64,000 bases of DNA from Alphaproteobacteria bacterium (GTDB lineage: Bacteria > Pseudomonadota > Alphaproteobacteria > Caulobacterales > Parvularculaceae): positions 62,001-126,000 of the forward strand of contig JAUIMC010000002.1 of the NCBI GenBank assembly GCA_030433215.1, written 5' to 3'. The notes under the pieces are model-generated. The model worked only from the letters and a program-made list of their open reading frames with translations, ran no database searches and had not been told where the DNA came from. Within the stretch, counting starts at the first letter, position 1, and each line of letters begins with the position of its first letter. A program made the position numbers and the translations under genes. Shown piece by piece: positions 7,227 to 13,688 of this stretch.

Positions 7227-8248
7227 CAGGCCGCCTGCGCCCGGAGCGCGGCTTTCAAATCATACGCCATGGCTTGAAGCATCTGCGCGCGGTCGAGATT
7301 GAGCGCCTCGCCGCGTCCCGAAAGCTGGGTCAGCGCCTGCCAGGCGTCGAGCAGCGCGCCCGCGGAGACGCCTTCAAAGCCTTGCGCCTCGCCTTCAATC
7401 GCCGCCATGCGCGCGGCGTCGCTGAGCCCGGTCAGCACCGTGTCGAGAAACACCGGCCAGCGCCCTTCCCCGGCCTTGCCGGAAACGCCCGCGACGATCT
7501 TTGAAATGTCGCCGCCCTTGCGGGCCGCCATCAGGAAAGCCTGCGCCAGACGGATGGCGTCGGCCCCCTCTCCCGCCGCCAGCGTCAGCGCATAGCCGGG
7601 CCGGCCGCGGGCGTGATCGGCGATGTTCTTCGCGTCGCCCATGCTCACCGCCTCGGAGGTCAGGAACTGCTCCACGGCCTCGGTTGAAAGCGGCGGCAGG
7701 TCGATGCGCCGGCAGCGCGAGCGAATGGTCGGCAGGAGCCGTCCCGGGGTCGCGGACAGGAGCAGGAGGAGCGTGTCCGGCGGCGGCTCTTCCAGCGCTT
7801 TCAGGAGCGCATTGGCGGCGTTTCGGTTCATATGGTCGGCGGTGTCGACGATCGCCACGCGGGCGCCGCCGCCGGACGCCGTATGGCTCAGAAAGGAGGT
7901 GAGTTTTCGGACGGTTTCGACCGTGATTTCAGCTTGTTGCTTGTCTTTTTTCTCGTCCCACAAGCGTTCGGCGACAAACAGGTCGGGCTGCGCCTGGCTG
8001 GCGATCAGGCGAAAGACGCGCGCGTCTTCGGCCATCTCCAGCGTGTCGGCGGTTTTGAGGGACTTCGGGTCGAGGACGGCCCGGGCGATGCGATAGGCGA
8101 GCGTCGCTTTTCCGGCCCCTTCGGGCCCCGCGATGATCCAGCCATGGCTCAGCGTCCCGGCCTCAAGGGAGGCGCGAAGGCGCTTTTCCAGCGGCTCTCG
8201 GCCGATCTGATGCGCTCTAGCGCGGGGCGGGATCAGGTCCTCTTCCAT
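7226..8248 (-). CDS. holB: DNA polymerase III delta' subunit
   Basis: The 340-residue delta' subunit of the clamp loader. The AAA+ core is visible: the P-loop region GPEGAGKATLAYRIARAV (about 41-58), the DEVE/Walker B-like region VAIVDTADHMNRNAANALLKALEEPP and the SRC sensor motif TIRSRCRRIDLPPL. It lies in the replication/envelope cluster dacA-tmk-holB-tatD, 42 bp after tmk. The gene is intact and of normal length. Confidence 0.93.
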   Translation of the reverse strand: MEEDLIPPRARAHQIGREPLEKRLRASLEAGTLSHGWIIAGPEGAGKATLAYRIARAVLDPKSLKTADTLEMAEDARVFRLIASQAQPDLFVAERLWDEKKDKQQAEITVETVRKLTSFLSHTASGGGARVAIVDTADHMNRNAANALLKALEEPPPDTLLLLLSATPGRLLPTIRSRCRRIDLPPLSTEAVEQFLTSEAVSMGDAKNIADHARGRPGYALTLAAGEGADAIRLAQAFLMAARKGGDISKIVAGVSGKAGEGRWPVFLDTVLTGLSDAARMAAIEGEAQGFEGVSAGALLDAWQALTQLSGRGEALNLDRAQMLQAMAYDLKAALRAQAA

Positions 8249-8290
8249 GAGACGGTGTTATTCCGTTTGAGCCGCCTATGGAAGGCGCGA

Positions 8291-8947
8291 TCACACGGAA
8301 AAGAGGCCCGGCAGGCGCGCCTCGACAGCTTCGCGCAGGCGCGCGGCGACCGCGTCCTCGCCGCCGCTCGCGTCGACCACGAGACAGCGTTCAGGCTCGC
8401 GCCGGGCGATCTCCAGAAAGGCTTGGCGCACCGCTTCCTGATAGGCCGCGCCCTTCGATTCAAAACGCTGTTCTTTATCTGCTCGGCCCCCGGCGCGCTT
8501 CAGCCCTTCCTCCACGGGAATGTCGAGAATGATGGTGATGTCTGGTCCGCGATCGCCGACGACGAGCTTGTAAAGCGCCGCGACGGTCTCTTCCCCGAGC
8601 GAGCCCGCAAGGCCCTGATAGGCCATGGTGGAGTCCGCGAAACGGTCGCTGATGACAACCGCGCCGCGATGCAGCGCCGGCAGGATGGTGCGTTCGAGAT
8701 GATCCTCGCGCGCGGCGTACATCAGGAGGGCTTCGGCGAGCGGCGACCAGCGGTCAGCGTCGCCTTCGAGAATGAGCTTGCGGATCGCTTCCGCGCCGTC
8801 GGAGCCGCCGGGCTCGCGCGTCAGCACCACCTCCCGGCCCTCGGCGCGCAGGATGTCGGCGAGCCTTTTTATCTGGGTCGTCTTGCCGGCGCCGTCGCCG
8901 CCCTCGAACGAGATGAAAAGACCGGTCCAGGCGTCGGGGCCGTCCAT
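8291..8947 (-). CDS. tmk: Thymidylate kinase
   Basis: Phosphorylates dTMP to dTDP. The 218-residue product has the P-loop FEGGDGAGKTTQIKRLA (about 14-30), the dTMP-binding TREPGGSDGAE, and the DR(Y/F) motif in ISDRFADSTMAYQGLAG. The LID region lacks unusual insertions. One base separates its start from the dacA stop, so the two are co-transcribed. It sits between dacA and holB, the standard alphaproteobacterial order. Confidence 0.96.
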   Translation of the reverse strand: MDGPDAWTGLFISFEGGDGAGKTTQIKRLADILRAEGREVVLTREPGGSDGAEAIRKLILEGDADRWSPLAEALLMYAAREDHLERTILPALHRGAVVISDRFADSTMAYQGLAGSLGEETVAALYKLVVGDRGPDITIILDIPVEEGLKRAGGRADKEQRFESKGAAYQEAVRQAFLEIARREPERCLVVDASGGEDAVAARLREAVEARLPGLFSV

Positions 8948-8948
8948 C

Positions 8949-10118
8949 TTACTGCGCGGCTTGCGCGTCGGGGAGCGCGGTTTCGGTATGGGGCTTGGCG
9001 AGGAGCTTTTTCGCCGCGAGCCCGATCTTGCCCCAGATGCCCGCCTCTCTCACCGGCTGGCCAGCGTAAAGCGCATATTCGCGCGCGGCCCCGCCGGGCG
9101 CCGTGACGCGCAGAAAGCCGATCTGCTGGTTTTCCTTCACCGGCGCCGCCACCGGCCCCTGATAGACGATGGTCGCCTTGGCCTCATCCATCATCGAGCG
9201 GTGCATGATGAGTTTCACCGGTTCGCGCGCGATCAGCGGCACATTGGCGGTCTTGCCCTTGAAGACCTCCGCCTCGCCGACAATGTCGCCGGGCTCGTAA
9301 AAGGTCTTGGTGGTGAAGTCGTTGAAAGCGATGCGCATCAGCCGCGCCGATTCCGTCGCGCGCTCGCGCTCCGAGGAAAGGCCGTTGACGACGACGATGC
9401 GCCGTTCCCCGCCCTGCACGGCCGAGCCCACAAGGCCGTAGCCGGATTCTTCCGTATGCCCCGTTTTGAGGCCGTCCGCGCCCTCGACCATATCGAGAAT
9501 GGGGTTGCGGTTCGCCTGCCGGATTTTCTCCCAGGTGAATTCGCGCTCGGCGAAGAGCGCGTAATATTCGCCATATTCAGAAATGATCTTGCGGGTCAGC
9601 AGCGCCAGGTCGCGCATGCTCATCTTGTGGTCGGGATCGGGCTTGCCGTGGGGATTGCCGAAGGTGGAATCGTTGAGGCCCCATTCATGGGCCTTGCGGT
9701 TCATGAGCTCCACGAAAGCGTCTTCGGAGCCGGAGATATTTTCCGCGACCACGATGCAGGCGTCATTGCCCGACTGCACGATGATGCCGCGCAAAATGTC
9801 GAGCACGGGGATCTCGTCGCCGACGCGCACCCACATGGACGAGCCTTCACGCTCGCGCCACGCCTTTTCGCTGACGTCGAATGTGTCGGTGAGCGTGAGC
9901 GAGCCGTTTTGCAGGCGCTCGAAGACGATGGCGACCGTCATCAGTTTCGACATGGAAGCCGGCGAGGTCGGCGTGCGGGCGTTCTTTTCATAGAGAACTT
10001 CGCCGGTGCGATAGTCCATGATCATCGCATACTCGGCCGGCGTGGTGATCGGCTGCTGGGCGTAGGCGGCGCCGGAAAAAAGAACGGCGAGACCGGCGAG
10101 GATTTTCATGAGCTGCAA
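8949..10118 (-). CDS. dacA: D-alanyl-D-alanine carboxypeptidase (PBP5/6 type)
   Basis: A periplasmic penicillin-binding protein that trims the terminal D-Ala from peptidoglycan pentapeptides. The 389-residue product has a signal peptide (first 20 residues, cleavage near AYAQ), the SxxK motif S55-M-S-K58, the SxN motif S116-G-N118 and K218-T-G220, followed by the PBP5 C-terminal domain and an amphipathic C-terminal helix (WGKIGLAAKKLLAK). It lies 83 bp downstream of rlpA and leads directly into tmk. All three catalytic motifs are present. Confidence 0.95.
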   Translation of the reverse strand: MQLMKILAGLAVLFSGAAYAQQPITTPAEYAMIMDYRTGEVLYEKNARTPTSPASMSKLMTVAIVFERLQNGSLTLTDTFDVSEKAWREREGSSMWVRVGDEIPVLDILRGIIVQSGNDACIVVAENISGSEDAFVELMNRKAHEWGLNDSTFGNPHGKPDPDHKMSMRDLALLTRKIISEYGEYYALFAEREFTWEKIRQANRNPILDMVEGADGLKTGHTEESGYGLVGSAVQGGERRIVVVNGLSSERERATESARLMRIAFNDFTTKTFYEPGDIVGEAEVFKGKTANVPLIAREPVKLIMHRSMMDEAKATIVYQGPVAAPVKENQQIGFLRVTAPGGAAREYALYAGQPVREAGIWGKIGLAAKKLLAKPHTETALPDAQAAQ

Positions 10119-10201
10119 AACGCCCTCTCCTTCGATACTTTTGACGCCAGCTGAACGGCTGGCGGTAACAACTTGATTTCAAACGCCCTTATGGGGCGAT
10201 C

Positions 10202-11212
10202 TTATGGCGTCAGCGTGACAAGCGACGCATCACCATACCCTGCTCCGCGCACCGCTTCCAATCTTTCGGCGGCGGTTTCAATAGAGGAAAACGGCCCCAG
10301 ATTGACGCGGTAAAACGCGCTGCCGGCGCCGGTTTCAACCCGTGAGAGCCGCAAGACGCCGAGATCGCCGAGCCTGGCGCGCAGATCGTCGATATTGTCG
10401 AGACGCGACAGCGCGGCGACCCGCACCATGTAAATGGTCTCAAGCCCCGTCCCTTGCGGCGCGCGCGCATGCACGAGGCGCGCATCCTCCGGGTCCGGGG
10501 TCGAGAGATCAGCCGCGGGGATTTCCGCTTCGCCCGCCGTATCGGCTCTGGCTTCGGCGATGGCCGCCTCTTCGGCGCCGGGCGTCAGCGCCGGCGCGTT
10601 TTCCATGCTGGTGAGGAGGTCTGAAATCTGGTCGCCCTCGGGCATGCCGCGGCTCGGCGCGACGGTTTCCTCGCGCACCGGCGCGGCCTTCGCGATCCGT
10701 TCTTCCGGCCGCGCGGCGAATTTTGGCGCGTCGCCGTTCAGCGGCGCCGGGCCGGCGTAGCGCACCCGCACCCGCGCCGTCCCCTGCTGTTCGAAGCCGA
10801 GGCGGCGTGCGCCCTCGCGCGACATATCGATGATCCGGTCATGAGCGAAAGGACCGCGATCGTTCACCCGGACGAGGATCGAGCGGCCGTTTTCGAGATT
10901 GGTGACTTCAACCATGGACGGCAGCGGCAGGGTCGTATGCGCCGCCGAGAGCCGGTTCATGTCGAAGATTTCCCCGTTCGCCGTCAGCCGGCCATGGAAC
11001 TGGGAGCCGTACCAGGAGGCGATTCCGGTCTTCGAATAGGTGGGGTCTTCGGCGGGATGATACCACTTGCCGTTAATTTTGTAGGATTTGCCGACCTTGT
11101 AATGGGGAGACGCGGCCTCGCCGCCGCCGCGGGGGCTCGAGGCGCAGGCTGCGGCCAGCGCCAGGAGACAAAGCGCGAGGAGGTTCTTGAGAAAGGACGC
11201 CGGAAAGGACAT
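10202..11212 (-). CDS. rlpA: RlpA family septal ring lipoprotein with SPOR domain
   Basis: RlpA proteins act on glycan strands at the septum. The product has a lipoprotein signal (lipid Cys23, ALAAAC), a double-psi beta-barrel RlpA domain (GIASWYGSQFHGRLTANGE, AAHTTLPLPSMVEVTN, VRVNDRGPF; about 60-155), a Pro/Ala/Glu-rich linker and a C-terminal SPOR domain (YMVRVAALSRLDNIDDLRA onward) for binding denuded septal peptidoglycan. I chose ATG 11212; an in-frame GTG at 11230 would add six residues. A CtrA-type site lies 69 bp upstream. A second, SPOR-less RlpA protein is encoded at 62256-62648. Confidence 0.93.
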   Translation of the reverse strand: MSFPASFLKNLLALCLLALAAACASSPRGGGEAASPHYKVGKSYKINGKWYHPAEDPTYSKTGIASWYGSQFHGRLTANGEIFDMNRLSAAHTTLPLPSMVEVTNLENGRSILVRVNDRGPFAHDRIIDMSREGARRLGFEQQGTARVRVRYAGPAPLNGDAPKFAARPEERIAKAAPVREETVAPSRGMPEGDQISDLLTSMENAPALTPGAEEAAIAEARADTAGEAEIPAADLSTPDPEDARLVHARAPQGTGLETIYMVRVAALSRLDNIDDLRARLGDLGVLRLSRVETGAGSAFYRVNLGPFSSIETAAERLEAVRGAGYGDASLVTLTP

Positions 11213-11280
11213 CGGGGCACGCCTGAACACGGGATGCGATTAAACTGAAATCGGACGTCTCCGGCAATAAGGAGCGAGTG

Positions 11281-11296
11281 TTAACGCCTCATTAAC
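11281..11296 (-). promoter_or_regulatory. CtrA-type binding site upstream of rlpA
   Basis: TTAA (11281-11284), seven bases, TTAAC (11292-11296): a full match to the CtrA recognition pattern TTAA-N7-TTAAC. It lies 69 bp upstream of the rlpA ATG. CtrA control of septation genes is established in Caulobacter; that it acts here is inference. Confidence 0.6.
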
Positions 11297-11310
11297 TGTG
11301 AGGTCTGCTG

Positions 11311-11377
11311 AGTTGCCTTAGCCCATGCACCCATGTAGACAGCAGCCGTCGCTCTCGGAGGGGTGGCAGAGTGGTCG
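11311..11377 (+). repeat. 67-bp direct repeat, copy 1 (tRNA-Ser leader plus 5' end)
   Basis: These 67 bp match 11446-11512 with a single mismatch. The repeat spans 46 bp of the tRNA-Ser upstream region and the first 21 nt of the tRNA itself. Start-to-start distance is 135 bp. It is a partial tandem duplication of the tRNA promoter and 5' end. Confidence 0.92.
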
Positions 11378-11425
11378 CCTCCGGCCGCCTGAAGGCGGCC
11401 GATTTCAGGTTTTGCAATCGACCAC
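11357..11425 (+). pseudogene. Rearranged partial tRNA-Ser copy
   Basis: The copy begins with the acceptor and D-arm sequence of tRNA-Ser (GGAGGGGTGGCAGAGTGGTC) but departs from it after 21 nt. It then holds a perfect GC hairpin (GGCCGCC, TGAA, GGCGGCC) and, at 11408-11425, an inverted piece of the same tRNA (GGTTTT joined to GCAATCGACCAC, the reverse complement of the D-arm/anticodon region with 10 nt missing). There is no anticodon or T arm, so it cannot be a working tRNA. Confidence 0.75.
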
Positions 11426-11445
11426 TATGGCTTGTCGGCCTCGTC

Positions 11446-11512
11446 AGTTGCCTCAGCCCATGCACCCATGTAGACAGCAGCCGTCGCTCTCGGAGGGGTG
11501 GCAGAGTGGTCG
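11446..11512 (+). repeat. 67-bp direct repeat, copy 2 (leads into functional tRNA-Ser)
   Basis: This copy precedes and overlaps the intact tRNA-Ser gene and probably holds its promoter. It differs from copy 1 at one position (C for T near its left end). Confidence 0.92.
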
Positions 11513-11581
11513 ATTGCGGCGGTCTTGAAAACCGTTGAGCGTGCGAGCGTTCCGTGGGTTCGAATCCCACCCCCTCCGCCA
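11492..11581 (+). tRNA. tRNA-Ser (anticodon TGA)
   Basis: A 90-nt class II tRNA. The acceptor stem GGAGGGG (11492-11498) pairs with CCCCTCC (11571-11577), followed by discriminator G and an encoded CCA (11579-11581). The anticodon arm reads GGTCTTGAAAACC with TGA in the loop, so it decodes UCA and related serine codons. A long variable arm (about 11534-11551) and a GGGTTCGAATCCC T arm are present. It is flanked by duplicated fragments of itself on both sides. Confidence 0.96.
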
Positions 11582-11681
11582 TTTTCTATCTCACGCCACT
11601 CGCTTCACTCGAGGCTCCGATGGGGCGCGCTGACCGCGCGGCGGCCGTCGGCCTTGCGATCCCTGCGGGATCGAAAAAGCT

Positions 11682-11699
11682 CCCGCCCCCTCCGCCATT
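11682..11699 (+). repeat. Copy of the tRNA-Ser 3' end
   Basis: These 18 bp match the 3' end of tRNA-Ser (11566-11583) with one mismatch and include the terminal CTCCGCCA. Such a partial 3' copy is what remains when an element integrates into a tRNA gene, but the 98 bp between holds no integrase, so this is at best a remnant. Confidence 0.7.
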
Positions 11700-11834
11700 C
11701 CTGATCCCGCGCCAATTCGCTTCGCTTCTGGCGGAAAGGGAGCGTCCGGCGCCTTCTTGAAATCGGTCCTCGCGGGATATAGTTAGGATTCTAACGATTT
11801 GGCCGCGCCAGCCAAAGCGGCCCGGGAGGACGAC

Positions 11835-12770
11835 ATGGGCTCGAACATCAAGGCTGTTCCTATTCTGCCGCGTTTCGGCGCCGAGATTTCGGGCGTCGAC
11901 ATCACGAAGCCGCTCGAGGCGGCGACGCAGGCCGAGATCGTCGACCTTCAGAACAAATGGGGCGTTACGGTCTGGCGCGACACCGGCCTTGACGATGCAA
12001 GCCATGTCGCCTTCAGCCGCCTTTTCGGCCATGTGGAGCTGGCGCCCCGGCACAAAGGCGTTATGCGCTTCAGCGAGCCGGAGCTTTTCGACGCCTCCAA
12101 TATCGATGCTGACGGGAACATTATCGACAACGAGCTCATTCGCCTCAATTCCAAAGGCAACCGGCTGTGGCACACGGATTCCTCTTACATGGAAGTCCGT
12201 TCCGCCCAGTCGCTGCTGCTTTGTCACGAAGCCCCGCCGGAAGGCGGCGCGACGTGGTTTGCGGATATGCGTAGCGCTTATGACGACCTGCCCGAGGAGA
12301 TGAAGACCCGTATCGACGGGCTCGTCGCGGAGCATTCCTATTTCTGGTCGCGCCGCAGGGCCGGTTATCCTTATACGGAAGAAGATATCGACGCGAAGCC
12401 CGCCGCGCGCCACCCCCTCGTTCACTTTCATGAAGGCTCGGGGCGCAAGTCGCTCTTTGTCGGCGCCCATGCGCGCGACATTGTCGGGATGCCGCGCGCA
12501 GAAGGCCGCGCCCTGATCGCCGAGCTGATTGAGTGGGCGACGCAGCCCCAATATGTGTTTTCCGTGACCTACAAGCCCGGCGACATGACCATCTGGGACA
12601 ATCTCTGCACCCTGCATCGCGGCGGCGATTTCGACGATCGCGGCTATCGCCGCGACATGCGCCGCACCACAGTGCGCGCCGGCGCGGCGCCGGAGACGGC
12701 GGACGATCCCTTCAATGAGATGTTCAAGGCCGCCGGCCCGACAGCCTACAATCCGGACCCCGCAAAATAG
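11835..12770 (+). CDS. TauD/TfdA family 2-oxoglutarate dioxygenase
   Basis: A 311-residue Fe(II)/2-oxoglutarate dioxygenase, closest in pattern to TfdA (alpha-ketoglutarate-dependent 2,4-D dioxygenase type). The iron facial triad is H113-x-D115 (LWHTDSSY) and H261 (CTLHRGGDF), with R277 (MRRTTVR) placed to bind 2-oxoglutarate. ATG 11835 is preferred over an upstream TTG because GGGAGGA lies 5-11 nt before it. It stands alone, convergent with the GST gene with only a few bases between the stops. The substrate is not shown; taurine, phenoxyacid-like or other small acids are family options. Confidence 0.9.
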   Translation: MGSNIKAVPILPRFGAEISGVDITKPLEAATQAEIVDLQNKWGVTVWRDTGLDDASHVAFSRLFGHVELAPRHKGVMRFSEPELFDASNIDADGNIIDNELIRLNSKGNRLWHTDSSYMEVRSAQSLLLCHEAPPEGGATWFADMRSAYDDLPEEMKTRIDGLVAEHSYFWSRRRAGYPYTEEDIDAKPAARHPLVHFHEGSGRKSLFVGAHARDIVGMPRAEGRALIAELIEWATQPQYVFSVTYKPGDMTIWDNLCTLHRGGDFDDRGYRRDMRRTTVRAGAAPETADDPFNEMFKAAGPTAYNPDPAK

Positions 12771-12774
12771 ACCG

Positions 12775-13578
12775 CTAAAGGCCGAGCAGCGCTTTCACGG
12801 CGGGCCAGGATTTAGCGCCATTGGCGCGCATGTCGTCGATGAGATCGGCGGGCATCCATTTCATGAAGGCCGGTTCGAAAGTCGGGCGCGACTTGATGCG
12901 CTCGAACCAGCCCTCGACGCGCGGCAGGCGCCCGTCCCGCCACAGGCCGTGGCATTCGAGCATGGCGAGGCGATTGAGATAGGGCGCGAGCGCTACATCG
13001 GCCATGGTGAAGGCGCCGCCGGCGAGCCAGTCATTCTCGCGAAGCGCCGCTTCCATGCGGTGGAGGTAATCGTCGTAAAGCCGGATCTTGTCGCCGGCGC
13101 CGGGCGCCTCGAGCCCGTCCTGGATCCACCGCCATTTCAGCTCGCGCGCCGCGCGCCCCTCCGGCCCGGCCCCTTTCAGGAAGTCGCCGAAGGAGCCGAC
13201 GCCGTTGCGCAGGATCGCGTGGCGGTGCGAGAGCACATAGGTGAGCGCCGAACAGGCTGGGTGCAGTTCTTCGTCGACCGCCTTGGTCCATTGCCGCACT
13301 TTCGCGCGGGCGAGCGGGGCTTGCGGATAAAGCCGCGGCGTGTCGGGGAACGCTTCTTCCAGATAGTCGCAGATGATGGTGGATTCGGTGACGACCGCCC
13401 CGTCATGGATCAGCACCGGCACCACGGCTTTCGGATTGATCGCCAGAAAGGCCGGATCGAACTGCTCGCCCTTCAGGAGGTCGATGTAATGGCCTGTCCA
13501 GTCGAGGCCCTTCTCGGCGAGGGCGAAGCGCACCTTCGCGGCGCAGGCCGAAGACCCGTGGTGATAAAGCTCGAGCAA
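12775..13578 (-). CDS. Glutathione S-transferase family protein
   Basis: A 267-residue GST. The N-terminal thioredoxin-like domain starts LELYHHGSSACAAKVRFALAE and has the cis-Pro region VVPVLIHDGAVVTEST; the C-terminal helical domain follows (WLAGGAFTMADVALAPYL, the N-capping S/T-x-x-D motif). I chose TTG 13578 because it is preceded by GAGGAGAGGGG and yields the usual N-terminus; a longer open frame to 13668 would run into the terminator region of the next gene. The substrate is unknown. Confidence 0.88.
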   Translation of the reverse strand: MLELYHHGSSACAAKVRFALAEKGLDWTGHYIDLLKGEQFDPAFLAINPKAVVPVLIHDGAVVTESTIICDYLEEAFPDTPRLYPQAPLARAKVRQWTKAVDEELHPACSALTYVLSHRHAILRNGVGSFGDFLKGAGPEGRAARELKWRWIQDGLEAPGAGDKIRLYDDYLHRMEAALRENDWLAGGAFTMADVALAPYLNRLAMLECHGLWRDGRLPRVEGWFERIKSRPTFEPAFMKWMPADLIDDMRANGAKSWPAVKALLGL

Positions 13579-13631
13579 CGCCCCTCTCCTCTTCCGGTCG
13601 TCTGCTCCGGAGCATAAGGGGACGGCGGGGC

Positions 13632-13666
13632 AAAAGAAAACGCCGCGCCGTTGCCGGCGCGGCGTC
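13632..13666 (-). terminator. Rho-independent terminator of the TonB receptor gene
   Basis: On the minus strand ACGCCGCGCC, a 6-nt loop and GGCGCGGCGT form a perfect 10-bp stem followed by TTTCTTTT. It lies 22 bp after the receptor stop codon. Confidence 0.92.
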
Positions 13667-13688
13667 AATCTTCAGGTCTGAAACGCGC

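Noticed and set aside
11292-11582. 96-codon minus-strand open frame over the tRNA
   Set aside because: It covers the tRNA-Ser gene and its duplication; the internal peptide repeat only mirrors the DNA repeat.
11566-11699. Integrated element between tRNA-Ser 3' end and its copy
   Set aside because: Only 98 bp separate the copies and no integrase is present; at most a remnant.
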